Source of the DNA: Ruegeria sp. R13_0
GTDB lineage: Bacteria; Pseudomonadota; Alphaproteobacteria; Rhodobacterales; Rhodobacteraceae
NCBI RefSeq assembly: GCF_017743995.1
Contig: NZ_JAGHRB010000008.1
Location: forward strand, 124,001 to 188,000
DNA: 64,000 nucleotides
Direction of reading: 5' to 3'
Positions 46,274-55,472 of the stretch are shown in pieces; within the stretch, counting starts at the first letter, position 1, and the number at the start of each line of letters is the position of its first letter. The notes under the pieces were generated by a model. That model saw nothing but the letters and a program-made list of their open reading frames with translations. It had not been told where the DNA came from and searched no databases. The position numbers and the translations under genes are program-made.

Positions 46274-49200
46274 TGATCCGCCGCGTTCTAAGATATGTTT
46301 TCATGTCGATCTACACCGTGCTGTTCTTCACGGCGACGGTTCTGGCCGGGTGTCTGTACTATTTCGGCCCGTGGATCGGCTCGGATGAGTGGCGACCGCT
46401 GGACGGGGTCGGGACGCGCCTGATCTGGTGCGGGGTGATCTATCTGGTCTTCTTCCTGATCGGTCTGACCATCTTCCTTCTGCGCCGACGTCGCGAAAAG
46501 AAACTGACGGAAGAGATAACGGAATCCGTCGCCGATGGCGGCGATATGATCGACAGCGAGATTTCCGAGCTGCGCGGCAAGCTGAAAACCGCGATGGCGG
46601 CTTTGCGCAAGTCCAAGAACGGGCGGCGCCATCTGAATGAGCTGCCCTGGTACGTCATGATCGGCCCTCCGGGGGCTGGCAAAACGACGGCGATTGTGAA
46701 CTCGGGCCTGAACTTCCCGCTGGCTGATGAGCTAGGCAAGACTGCGATTGGTGGTGTCGGAGGTACGCGGAACTGCGACTGGTGGTTCACTGAGAACGCC
46801 GTTCTGATCGACACGGCCGGGCGCTACACCACGCAGGAAAGCGATGCCGAGGTCGACAATGCGGCCTGGATCGGGTTCCTCAATCTACTCAAGAAATACC
46901 GCAAGCGGCAGCCAATCAATGGCGCGATGATTGCGATTTCGCTGTCTGACCTGTCCTTGCAGGACGAGGTCACGCAAAAGGAACACGCAAAGGCCGTCCG
47001 CCGCAGGCTGGAAGAGCTGCGTGAAAAATTGGGCGTGCGGTTCCCGGTATACATCCTGTTTACCAAGGCCGACCTGATCGCTGGTTTTGCCGAATTCCAC
47101 GACAATCTAGGCAAGGAAGATCGCGAGCAGGTCTGGGGCTTTACTCTGCCACTGGACAAATCGCGCAGCGAACAGTCGCCGGTCGCGGCTTTTGATGAGG
47201 AATTCGCCCTGCTTCTGGGTCGTCTGAATTCGCAGTCGTTGGAGCGGATGCAGACCGAGACAGACCCGCAGCGCCGGGCTCTGATTGCCGGGTTCCCGAT
47301 GCAGGTCGCCTCGGTTCGCAAAGTCGCACATGAGTTCCTGACCGAGGTTTTTCAGGACAGCCGTTATCAGCACCGCCACATGCTGCGCGGGGTCTATTTC
47401 ACGTCAGGCACGCAAGAAGGCACGCCAATTGACCGTCTAATGCTGGGCATGGCGCGGACCTTTGGGATTGGCCGTCAGGCCATCGGCTCGGGGCAGGGGT
47501 CGGGTCGGTCCTATTTCCTGACGCGCCTGTTCGATCAGGTGATCTTCCGCGAGGCCGGGCTGGTCAGCGCCGATGACAAGGTCGAAAAGCGCTACAAGAT
47601 CACCAAATGGGCCTCGATTGCCGCAACTGTTATTGCCGCCGTCACGGTCGGAGCCTTGTTGGTGCGCAGCTTTATGGGCAATACCGACCTGATCGCCGAG
47701 GCTCAGGAGGGTGTATCCGCCTATCAGGCCGCCGCTGCGACTTTGCCGCCCAGCCCCGTTGGCGACACCGATCTGGTTCCAGTCGTTCAAGCTTTGAACA
47801 CGTTGCGCGACCTGCCGGCCAACCCGACACTCTCGGATCCTGAGCCAGAATCACGCCTGACCTATGGTCTATACCAGGGCGACGTGATCGGCACACAGGC
47901 GGCGCAAACCTATCGTGCTGCGTTGAACCAGCGCCTGTTGCCGCGTCTTCTGCTGCGTCTGGAAGAACAGATGAGCGCCAACATCAACAACCCCGATGTG
48001 CTCTATGAGGCGCTGAAGGTCTATCTGATGCTGGGTCTGCAGGGGCCGATGAACCAGGATTTGGTCAAGGAGTGGATGAACATTGACTGGAGCGTGTCCT
48101 TCCCCGGCCCATCGCGTGAGGAATTCCGTGCCGACCTGAACGATCACCTCGACGCCATGCTCAGCCAGCCAATGCAAGAGATCGCTTTGAATGGCCCAAT
48201 GGTGGATCAGATTCAGGGTATCCTGTCGGAACTCCCGCTGGCGCAGCGTGTCTATAACGGCATCGTCTCCAGCCCCGCGGCCACAGCGCTGCCGGAGTGG
48301 CGGATCACCGAAGTGGGTGGCCCCGCTGTCGGGCGCGTTCTGGTGCGGTCCTCCGGGAAACCTCTGAACGACGGGATTGAGGGCATATTTACCTACAATG
48401 GCTTCAACAATGTCTTCCTAGGAGAGGCCATCGGTGTCGCAAAACGGGTGCAGAAGGAAAGCTGGGTTCTGGGACCCCGAGGTGAGGCCGAACAGACTGA
48501 GCAAGCGCTTGCCGCCCTCAGCCGTGATGTTCTGGACCTTTATTACAACGACTACATCGCGCGCTATGATGCGATGCTGGGCGATATCGACATCGTGCCG
48601 ATGGAAAGCCTCAGCCACGCGGTTGAGGTCACCAATGTGCTGTCAGGCCCGACCTCGCCTATTGTGAATGTCCTGAATTCGATCTCGGATGAGACGAAAC
48701 TGACCGAAAACCGGTCAATTCTCTCGGGCAACGATGCGATCAGCGAAGGTGTTTCCGGAGCCGCCGCGATTGAATTGCAATCCGCGACCTCAGCCCAGAC
48801 ACAGATCCTGTTGGAGGCACTGGCCAAAACCAGCGGTGTCAACTCCGGTGAGCCGGTGCAGGCACCGGGACAATATGTCGAGGACCGCTTCGATTGGTTG
48901 CATCAGCTGGTTGAACGGCAAGAGGGGCAACCTTCGCAGCTGGACATGCTGATGGGGTCGCTGACGGGCGTGTATCAGGAGCTGAACAAGATGTCGTTCA
49001 GCGGTGTCTCGGGCGGTGAAACCGGGCAGGCTCTGCAGCAGTTCCAGCAAGAGGCCGCGCGTATTCCCGGCCCGATGGAACGCTGGGCCCTGCAAATCAT
49101 CGACGGCTCGTCCGGGATCACTTCGGATAGCACCCGGTCCTCCATTAACGCGCGGTGGCAATCGACGGTTCTGCCGTTCTGCGAGCAGGTCGTCGGGGAT

Positions 49201-49842
49201 CGCTACCCGTTCAACCGCCGCTCGGGCGCGGATGTCGCGATGGGTGACTTTGGCAAGTTGTTCGGTCCGCAAGGTCTGATCGACTCGTTCTTCAATGAAA
49301 ACCTCGCCAAACATGTGGATATGCGCACGCGTCCATGGTCGTGGAAGTCCGGGGTGAATGCGACCGATCTGGGCATCAGCCAGGCGGTTCTGACCCAGTT
49401 TCAAAATGCCGCCGAGATCAAGGAGGCGTTCTTTGCGGCAGGCCCGCAGCCGCAAATCCAGTTCCAGATTATGCCCGAGGCGCTGGACCCAAAGGCCAAA
49501 GGCGTCAAGCTTGAGATTGACGGCCAAGTGCTGGAGTTCAAACACCGCGGTGGGCTGCCCTCACCCCTTGCTGTGACATGGCCGGGTTCAGTTGGGCTGG
49601 CGCGCGTCAGTTTTGAGCCGGAAAAGCGCAATATCGAAAGCGTTCTGTCCAAGGACGGCCCCTGGGCCTGGTTCCGCCTGCTGGACGCGGCCGAGGTACG
49701 GCGCACCAATGTGTCAGACCGCAAGAAGGTGATCTTCAATGTCGGTGGTCGCATCGCGATCTTCCAGTTGCAGTCCGGGTCGGTCATCAACCCCTTCGCC
49801 TTGCCAGCGCTGCAGAAATTCAGCTGCCCCAAGTCGTTCTGA
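46273..49842 (+). CDS. tssM: TssM (IcmF), membrane-complex protein
   Basis: A 1189-residue IcmF-family protein of normal size. There are membrane helices at about 7-33, 46-70 and 444-466. The cytoplasmic domain has an intact Walker A, GPPGAGKT (131-138), and the family stretch WWFTENAVLIDTAGRY. The periplasmic part covers about 470-1189 with the IcmF C-terminal domain. With TssL it spans the envelope. Its last base is the first base of the tagF start codon region (ATG overlap). Confidence 0.96.
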   Translation: MIRRVLRYVFMSIYTVLFFTATVLAGCLYYFGPWIGSDEWRPLDGVGTRLIWCGVIYLVFFLIGLTIFLLRRRREKKLTEEITESVADGGDMIDSEISELRGKLKTAMAALRKSKNGRRHLNELPWYVMIGPPGAGKTTAIVNSGLNFPLADELGKTAIGGVGGTRNCDWWFTENAVLIDTAGRYTTQESDAEVDNAAWIGFLNLLKKYRKRQPINGAMIAISLSDLSLQDEVTQKEHAKAVRRRLEELREKLGVRFPVYILFTKADLIAGFAEFHDNLGKEDREQVWGFTLPLDKSRSEQSPVAAFDEEFALLLGRLNSQSLERMQTETDPQRRALIAGFPMQVASVRKVAHEFLTEVFQDSRYQHRHMLRGVYFTSGTQEGTPIDRLMLGMARTFGIGRQAIGSGQGSGRSYFLTRLFDQVIFREAGLVSADDKVEKRYKITKWASIAATVIAAVTVGALLVRSFMGNTDLIAEAQEGVSAYQAAAATLPPSPVGDTDLVPVVQALNTLRDLPANPTLSDPEPESRLTYGLYQGDVIGTQAAQTYRAALNQRLLPRLLLRLEEQMSANINNPDVLYEALKVYLMLGLQGPMNQDLVKEWMNIDWSVSFPGPSREEFRADLNDHLDAMLSQPMQEIALNGPMVDQIQGILSELPLAQRVYNGIVSSPAATALPEWRITEVGGPAVGRVLVRSSGKPLNDGIEGIFTYNGFNNVFLGEAIGVAKRVQKESWVLGPRGEAEQTEQALAALSRDVLDLYYNDYIARYDAMLGDIDIVPMESLSHAVEVTNVLSGPTSPIVNVLNSISDETKLTENRSILSGNDAISEGVSGAAAIELQSATSAQTQILLEALAKTSGVNSGEPVQAPGQYVEDRFDWLHQLVERQEGQPSQLDMLMGSLTGVYQELNKMSFSGVSGGETGQALQQFQQEAARIPGPMERWALQIIDGSSGITSDSTRSSINARWQSTVLPFCEQVVGDRYPFNRRSGADVAMGDFGKLFGPQGLIDSFFNENLAKHVDMRTRPWSWKSGVNATDLGISQAVLTQFQNAAEIKEAFFAAGPQPQIQFQIMPEALDPKAKGVKLEIDGQVLEFKHRGGLPSPLAVTWPGSVGLARVSFEPEKRNIESVLSKDGPWAWFRLLDAAEVRRTNVSDRKKVIFNVGGRIAIFQLQSGSVINPFALPALQKFSCPKSF

Positions 49843-50528
49843 TGCAAACAGGCGGGTTTGGTGCATTCGGCAAGATGCCCTCGGTCGGAGATTTCTTCCG
49901 CCTCGGGGTGTCACAGGCGTTTGTGCAGCCGTGGGATGAGTGGATACAGCGCAGCATGTTGGCTGCGTCAGAAACCTTGGCAGAGGCGTGGGATTCCCAC
50001 TACATGTCCGCTCCGATCTGGCGGTTTTGCCTGTCGCCGGGGCTGGCCGGGCCGCAGAAAATGCTGGGGGTTCTGATGCCTTCGGTGGATCGGGTCGGAC
50101 GGCGGTTTCCTTTGACCCTGGTCGCTGGTGTGTCGAACGAAGGGTCTGCCGCGCTGGCGCATTTCCGGGCGGCCGAGGTCTACCGACAGCTTGAAGATTT
50201 GGCGCTTGCCGCGCTCGAGGATGACATGACCCGCGACAAGCTGGCCGAGGGTTTGGCCGCTTTGCCAGCCCCAACGCAGCAGCCGACTGCGCCTGTGCGC
50301 GCGCATGGGAACACGATGGTGCTGACCCGCGGGGAAGTCTCCGACAGCTTGTTGCCTGATCTGGCGGCGGGGTTGATGGCGCAAAGATATCGCACCCCAA
50401 GCGTTTGGAGCACCGAAATCGGCGGCGTCCCCCGAATGATGATCTGCGAAGGTTTACCGGATGGGGCAAACATGCAAGGCTTGTTCAACCTACACGCCGC
50501 ATTGTGGACCGAGGCACGACCAATATGA
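49842..50528 (+). CDS. tagF: TagF (ImpM), T6SS negative regulator
   Basis: A 228-residue TagF with the family opening GGFGAFGKMPSVGDFFRLG and PIWRFCLSPGLAG. TagF proteins repress T6SS activity after translation; in Agrobacterium and others TagF and a PP2C phosphatase are related or fused. Here they are separate proteins, with a 4 bp overlap (ATGA) into the phosphatase gene. Confidence 0.93.
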   Translation: MQTGGFGAFGKMPSVGDFFRLGVSQAFVQPWDEWIQRSMLAASETLAEAWDSHYMSAPIWRFCLSPGLAGPQKMLGVLMPSVDRVGRRFPLTLVAGVSNEGSAALAHFRAAEVYRQLEDLALAALEDDMTRDKLAEGLAALPAPTQQPTAPVRAHGNTMVLTRGEVSDSLLPDLAAGLMAQRYRTPSVWSTEIGGVPRMMICEGLPDGANMQGLFNLHAALWTEARPI

Positions 50529-51247
50529 ATTCAAGTCACCGCGTTCGGTACAGCGCACGCAGCCATGTGGGCCTCAGGCGGAAGGTCAACGAAGACGCGG
50601 TGCTGGCGCTGCCTGAGGAAAGCCTCTGGTTGGTGGCGGATGGGATGGGCGGGCATGACGCGGGTGACTATGCCAGCCGATTGGTCGCGGATATGGTTGC
50701 AGCAATCCCGCCCGGTTTGGCCCCTGCTGATCGGTTGACCGCATTGCGAGACGCGATCCAGCGCGCCCATGCCGTGATCCGGGAAGAGGCCGCTGCCCGA
50801 GGTGGCGGCACGATTGGTACGACGGTTGCTTGCATGATGCTGGCCAACGGGCATTTCGTCGGGCTTTGGGCCGGGGACAGCCGAATTTATCTGTTGCGCG
50901 AGGGCAAGATCCAGATGCTCAGCACCGATCACTCGGTCGTGGCGGATCTGGTTCTCGCTGGACAGATGAGTTGGGACGAGGCCGAGCAGCACCCTCAATC
51001 CAATGCGATCACACGGGCCGTGGGTGTTGGGGATGTTCTCGAACTAGACAAGGTCCGTGGCGAGGTTCAGCCGGGCGACCGTTTTCTGATCTGCTCAGAC
51101 GGTCTCAGTAAATACGCAACCTTCCCGATGTTAGAGAAAGCGCTGTCGGATATGCCGATCGAGACGGTTTCGGATCAGTTGATACAGGTCGCGCTGGATG
51201 GCGGCGGGGCCGACAATATCACCGTTGTGGTGGTCGATATTCTGTAA
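50525..51247 (+). CDS. pppA: PppA, PP2C-type Ser/Thr phosphatase
   Basis: A 240-residue PP2C phosphatase. Metal-binding motifs are present: NEDAV near the start, VADGMGGHDAGDYAS, LICSDGL and GGADNITVVVVD. The start at 50525 overlaps the tagF stop; a longer frame lacks PP2C similarity. It should remove the phosphates placed by the kinase at 52506-54698, for example from TssL or the kinase itself. It is the last gene of the long plus-strand T6SS operon and its stop faces the next gene 2 bp away. Confidence 0.95.
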   Translation: MNSSHRVRYSARSHVGLRRKVNEDAVLALPEESLWLVADGMGGHDAGDYASRLVADMVAAIPPGLAPADRLTALRDAIQRAHAVIREEAAARGGGTIGTTVACMMLANGHFVGLWAGDSRIYLLREGKIQMLSTDHSVVADLVLAGQMSWDEAEQHPQSNAITRAVGVGDVLELDKVRGEVQPGDRFLICSDGLSKYATFPMLEKALSDMPIETVSDQLIQVALDGGGADNITVVVVDIL

Positions 51248-51249
51248 CT

Positions 51250-52485
51250 TTAGAATACCGAAGGTAGGGTCGGCACAGGTGGCGGTGCGGGTAGTTGCAT
51301 GCCTGAAAGACTGTCACGAATTGACGCGATGTCGAAATTACAGGTATCGCAGGGGCCAAACGGTAGGCCCGGCAACGATTTTCCAAGTTTCGCCAAGGAC
51401 TGTAGCGTTGGCAAAACGGGTACCGTTGGCGGCTGAACGCTCATGGACATGGCTAGATTTACAGCTCCGCTTTGGGCCGCTTGGGCACCTTGGGTAATAT
51501 CTTCGATTTCGGGCAGCGCATCCAATTGCATTTGCAGCGCCTGCATCTCTAGCGGAACAGGCACGTTCAACTGCGCCATATAGTTGAGCATGGCGTCGAT
51601 CCGCGCAATTCCGCTTGGTGTCAGGGCGTCAGAACCGAATGCTTCCTCAATTGTGGCAAGGTCTTGCAGCTGGTCGGCCAGTTCCTGTAACTCGTCCAGC
51701 GAGACGGGAAGGTTGGGCACGGGCACCGTCGCAAGACCCGCCAACTGGTTCATAAGGGCCGAAATCATGTTGGGGTCGGATATTGGAGGCAACCCGAGCG
51801 TTTCCGGGGCTGACGCAGCGGGCGCAAGCAGCGCCAACTGCTTTGCCAAATCGATCTTGGGCAAGGGCAATGCGAAAGGCGGCATTGTGATCCTCGGCAG
51901 CGACGCAGCGAAATTCAAAGCCGCTGAGCAGGTCCCGCGTGAACCTCCTGCTTCACCCACCTGCATCTCGGCCTCATAGGAATAATCCAACCCGGCCAAA
52001 GCCATTGGGCAGACGCCCTGAGCACGCAGGGCCAAGGTCATTCTGGCCGCGAGTACGATGTTTTGAAACTGTGGGCTGCTCATCTTCGGCATAGCTTGCG
52101 CTTGCGGCAGAACCGTTGCGGCGAGGCTGAGGACAGCTTGCTGAATCTCAGCCAGCAATGCGCGGGGATCAGCCAGCGGAAATCCGGACGCCGCCAGACT
52201 CATCATCATCGAAATCGCTCCGCCCCCATCACTGGGCAGAATCGCGGGCAAGGCGATATTCGGGGCCTTCGCGTTCATCGTCGCGTTGAGGTACATATCC
52301 GGCGTCATCGCCGGAAGCATCGCGTTCAGTTTTAGATCAGCCCTTGCTTGGCCGCTGGCCGTTCCCTGCAATCCCAGAAGCGTCAATAGCTTCATCATCT
52401 GTGGTGGTACGGCGTGAACTGACAGGTTCGCAGTCGTCGGAAGACTGGGTAACGTTGCAACATTGGCTTGGCAGAAACAGGGCAT
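51250..52485 (-). CDS. Unknown Leu/Ala/Pro-rich protein downstream of the kinase gene
   Basis: A 411-residue protein with no signal peptide or clear membrane helix, rich in Leu, Ala, Pro and Met. It contains regular stretches such as LPPISDPNMISALMNQLAGL and ELADQLQDLATIEEAF. There are seven or so cysteines, including MPCFCQ at the start and GPCDTCNF near the end, which may bind metal or form disulfides. I do not recognise the family. It follows the ppkA-type gene by 20 bp in a probable ompA-ppkA operon, so a T6SS effector, effector partner or kinase substrate is possible. Confidence 0.65.
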   Translation of the reverse strand: MPCFCQANVATLPSLPTTANLSVHAVPPQMMKLLTLLGLQGTASGQARADLKLNAMLPAMTPDMYLNATMNAKAPNIALPAILPSDGGGAISMMMSLAASGFPLADPRALLAEIQQAVLSLAATVLPQAQAMPKMSSPQFQNIVLAARMTLALRAQGVCPMALAGLDYSYEAEMQVGEAGGSRGTCSAALNFAASLPRITMPPFALPLPKIDLAKQLALLAPAASAPETLGLPPISDPNMISALMNQLAGLATVPVPNLPVSLDELQELADQLQDLATIEEAFGSDALTPSGIARIDAMLNYMAQLNVPVPLEMQALQMQLDALPEIEDITQGAQAAQSGAVNLAMSMSVQPPTVPVLPTLQSLAKLGKSLPGLPFGPCDTCNFDIASIRDSLSGMQLPAPPPVPTLPSVF

Positions 52486-52505
52486 GGTTTTACGTCACCC
52501 TTACT

Positions 52506-54698
52506 CTATTGTTCCAAGGTCGTCAGAATACGACTGTCCAGTGACAGGATTTGTGTCTCGACGTTTCTGTCCTGCTCGCGCAGCGCCTCGGCATAACCTG
52601 CCGCGGATTCCGCCGTTGGGCGTATGGTGCTGAACAGCTGGTTGTCAGTATGCAGAACGATCACCTTGCTTTTCCCTAGCGCGGTGTCATCGACCTGAAA
52701 GGCGATGCCGCCATTGTCCTGGCTTTCATCAATCGAATAGGCCACGCGGACCGAAATCGGCCCGGACTCTCCGTCGCGCAGAGAGGCGATATCGTTGTCT
52801 TGGCGGGTGACGTTGGGCAGCAGGTGGAACACGTTGCCTGACACATCCAGGACCGAGACGGACAGATACCCATCCTGAACATCATCGGGCAGGTCGACAT
52901 CGATGACCGGGTTTTGCCCGACAATGAAGTCTCCGGTCGGGTTGGGCGCGTTGCCTTGCTCTCCGTTGAAGAACGCGATCGAGATATCGCTGGTAGGTGC
53001 CGAGGGCAGGAAGTTCTCGATCAGGCACAGGGTCGGGTTCAGTAGCGTCACCTGCTCAAGATCGATAGGGCGTGAACCTGCGAGGGCTGTCAGCGCGGTG
53101 TCCAACCCGACCAAACTGTCCCTTGAGGCCAGCGTTCCGCCGACCTTGATCGGTGTTTCGGGGCCGTAGCCCGTGCTGGGTGCGTCGATCAGTTTCAACG
53201 CGCCGCAATCGGCCAGACCGGACAGGATGGGTCGGACCTCATCCGCGGACAGGAACAGCGACTCCAACTCGATATCTGCGGTGCCTTGTAGCCCGGCGGG
53301 CAGACCGGCGGAGTAGAGCTGCTCTAGCTCGGCATGTAGGGCCTGATCGGTGGTTTGTCCGGTCAGTCGGGCCTCATTGCCTTCGACCACGAAACGCCAC
53401 TCGTCCAGATCCATTGCCGCGTCGATGACACCGGTCACCGCTGTTCCCCAGGTGTCGGAAATGTCGCCCGAGGCCAATGTGAGATCAACATCGCCCCCTT
53501 CGGATGTGATCTCGCCTGTCATGGCGTCCCGCACAGTCTCGGACGGAACAAAGCCTACGGCACGAGGGGCCTGACCGGGTCGTTTATCAGCCACCAGAGT
53601 ATAGGGTGAGACGGTTGGGTATTGCGGTGCAAGGAAGCCGTCAAACAGTCCGCCGAAATAGCCACCGGCACCAATGCCAACAACCGCAAGCGCGCCGACT
53701 GCAGCCACCACGCCTCCACGCGAGGACTTGGCAGGTTCAGCTTTGGTCGGGCTGGCCTTGGATTTCGGTTCCGGTTGCGTAACCGGGGCAACGGATGGCG
53801 CAGCGGCAGGGGCCGCGCGCGGCGCGATCACGGTTGCATCGTCCAGATCGTCTTGAAGCGCGGCCGATCCGTTCCGGGCCGCCGCCAGGGCGCGTAGAAC
53901 ATCTCCGGCGCTCTGGTACCGATCATCCGGGTTCGGAGCCGTCATCTTGTCGAGGATCGACTTTAGCGGCTCCGGTACGTCCTGAGTATTCAGCGGCTCT
54001 TTCTTGTTTTCGACCACTTCCAGCAGGTTGCGCCCGGCATCAGCTTTTTGCCCCCGGAAATTGGCCAGCAGCAAGGCGCCCAGAGAATAAATATCGGTGC
54101 GCTGGTCGGTTTTACCTGAAAGTTGCTCGGGCGCGGCATAGGCGTATTTCCCGGCAAACTCACCGCCCACAATGGTTTCGGCACCCGGGTTTGTATCCTT
54201 GGCGATGCCGAAATCAATGATCACGGCCTGCCCCGGATCGCCATCGCGCAGGATGATATTGTCGGGGCTCAGATCGCGGTGAACGATGTTGCGGGCATGG
54301 GCGGCCTCAAGCCCCTCGCAAACCCGTTTGCACACGGTCAGCACGTCGCCCGCCGACATGGGGCCAGCCTTGAGCTTCTGGTCGAGGCCCGGTCCGTCCA
54401 CATAATCCATCACCAGATAGACATGCCCGTCGGCGGTTCGGTTGTTTTCAGAATAGCGGACAACCGCGTCGTGGCGGATGTCGCGGATTTCTTCTTCGCG
54501 GGTCAGCAGGACCAGATAGTCATCATTGCTGGAAAACTCCGCTTTCAGAACCTTCAAAGCGGCAAGCCGCCCCGAAATCTCGGAGCGGGCTCGATAGACG
54601 TCAGAAGTACCGCCCCGCCCAAGTATCGCTTCGATCCGATAGGTATTGTTCACCAGATCGCCCGGCTGAAACAGGTCGCCTGCGCGGGAGTCCGTCAT
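52506..54698 (-). CDS. ppkA: PpkA-type membrane Ser/Thr kinase with periplasmic DUF4384 module
   Basis: A 730-residue protein. The kinase domain (about 18-275) keeps all key residues: Gly-rich loop GRGGTSDVY, Lys49, HRDLSPDN (140-147), DFG (162-164) and APE. A juxtamembrane linker contains DDATVIAP (Thr289), similar to the TVIRP motif of TssL. One membrane helix lies at 328-350. The periplasmic part has BON-like segments with Cys498 and Cys558 and a DUF4384 domain (about 580-700, with GNVFHLLPN). It probably senses an envelope signal and phosphorylates TssL to switch on the T6SS. It lies 33 bp after the OmpA-like gene. Confidence 0.93.
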   Translation of the reverse strand: MTDSRAGDLFQPGDLVNNTYRIEAILGRGGTSDVYRARSEISGRLAALKVLKAEFSSNDDYLVLLTREEEIRDIRHDAVVRYSENNRTADGHVYLVMDYVDGPGLDQKLKAGPMSAGDVLTVCKRVCEGLEAAHARNIVHRDLSPDNIILRDGDPGQAVIIDFGIAKDTNPGAETIVGGEFAGKYAYAAPEQLSGKTDQRTDIYSLGALLLANFRGQKADAGRNLLEVVENKKEPLNTQDVPEPLKSILDKMTAPNPDDRYQSAGDVLRALAAARNGSAALQDDLDDATVIAPRAAPAAAPSVAPVTQPEPKSKASPTKAEPAKSSRGGVVAAVGALAVVGIGAGGYFGGLFDGFLAPQYPTVSPYTLVADKRPGQAPRAVGFVPSETVRDAMTGEITSEGGDVDLTLASGDISDTWGTAVTGVIDAAMDLDEWRFVVEGNEARLTGQTTDQALHAELEQLYSAGLPAGLQGTADIELESLFLSADEVRPILSGLADCGALKLIDAPSTGYGPETPIKVGGTLASRDSLVGLDTALTALAGSRPIDLEQVTLLNPTLCLIENFLPSAPTSDISIAFFNGEQGNAPNPTGDFIVGQNPVIDVDLPDDVQDGYLSVSVLDVSGNVFHLLPNVTRQDNDIASLRDGESGPISVRVAYSIDESQDNGGIAFQVDDTALGKSKVIVLHTDNQLFSTIRPTAESAAGYAEALREQDRNVETQILSLDSRILTTLEQ

Positions 54699-54731
54699 GC
54701 TGTCCTCGGTTTAGTTAGAGTGGTGGTGTAA

Positions 54732-55304
54732 TCAGCCGAGGGCCTGGAATTCAACGCGACGGTTTTCGTCGGCGCGCGGATTGTCCTTGTTTAGAGGTTC
54801 AGCCTCGCCAACGCCCAGTACTTCGAGCCGCTGTTCCGAGATACCGCAATCGCCGACGAGGAAGCGCTTGACCTCTTTGGCGCGCAGCAGCGACAGGTTC
54901 TGGTTGTATTCAGCCGAGCCTGCACTGTCGGTATGACCGATGATCTGGAAGACGTTCACATCCACGTTCTTCATCGCCTGACACAGCGACGAAAGCTTGG
55001 GCTTTTCATCCTCGCGCAGCGCGGCCGACGCGAAATCGAAACGGATCTGGATATTGACCTGATCCTCGCTTGCGACCGGCTGGTATTCGGTCGGTGCGGC
55101 GGCGACGGTGGTTTCAGCTTCGGCCTCAGCCGTTTCGCCGGAATTCGACGGCACGATGACAAGGCCGCGCGTCTTTTGCTTGTTGAACGCGTCGGTGATT
55201 TCGTCTGCCGTCAACTCGCCTGACTGCGCCAGAGCAAACTGAGCGGTACACAGGACGGCAAATGCCGAGGCCCCGATAAACTTCCATGATGCAAATGCGG
55301 ACAT
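54732..55304 (-). CDS. OmpA-family periplasmic protein
   Basis: A 190-residue protein with a signal peptide (about 1-26, cut after ALAQ) and no beta-barrel. The C-terminal OmpA domain (about 75-190) has FQIIGHTDSAGSAEYNQNLS and ENRRVEF, which bind peptidoglycan. The start at 55304 gives the signal peptide and has AGGG upstream; a longer frame does not. First gene of a probable ompA-ppkA-unknown operon, it may help anchor the T6SS complex or report on the cell wall to the kinase. Confidence 0.88.
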   Translation of the reverse strand: MSAFASWKFIGASAFAVLCTAQFALAQSGELTADEITDAFNKQKTRGLVIVPSNSGETAEAEAETTVAAAPTEYQPVASEDQVNIQIRFDFASAALREDEKPKLSSLCQAMKNVDVNVFQIIGHTDSAGSAEYNQNLSLLRAKEVKRFLVGDCGISEQRLEVLGVGEAEPLNKDNPRADENRRVEFQALG

Positions 55305-55472
55305 AACCCTAACCTTTCCGTGTTTGAGGGAAAGACTAGCCCCCCACCCGACGACCGACAATGAAGAATGTCACACAAGCGCTGGACATTTTTAGGTCAA
55401 TAGCGTGACATCATGCGCCCAGCCTTTTAAGTTCATGTTATAAGGTGGCAGAATACAGGAAACATCAGGCAA
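55305..55472. promoter_or_regulatory. Divergent promoter region, ompA-ppkA operon and M15 peptidase
   Basis: A 168 bp AT-rich gap between divergent genes. It contains GTTATAA (55436-55442), a possible -10 for the plus-strand gene, but no clear -35 at the right spacing. Co-regulation of the kinase operon and the peptidase is plausible. No operator was recognised. Confidence 0.4.

Noticed and set aside
54732-55304. TssJ outer-membrane lipoprotein
   Set aside because: The signal peptide has no lipobox Cys at the cleavage site and the mature part is an OmpA domain, unlike TssJ.
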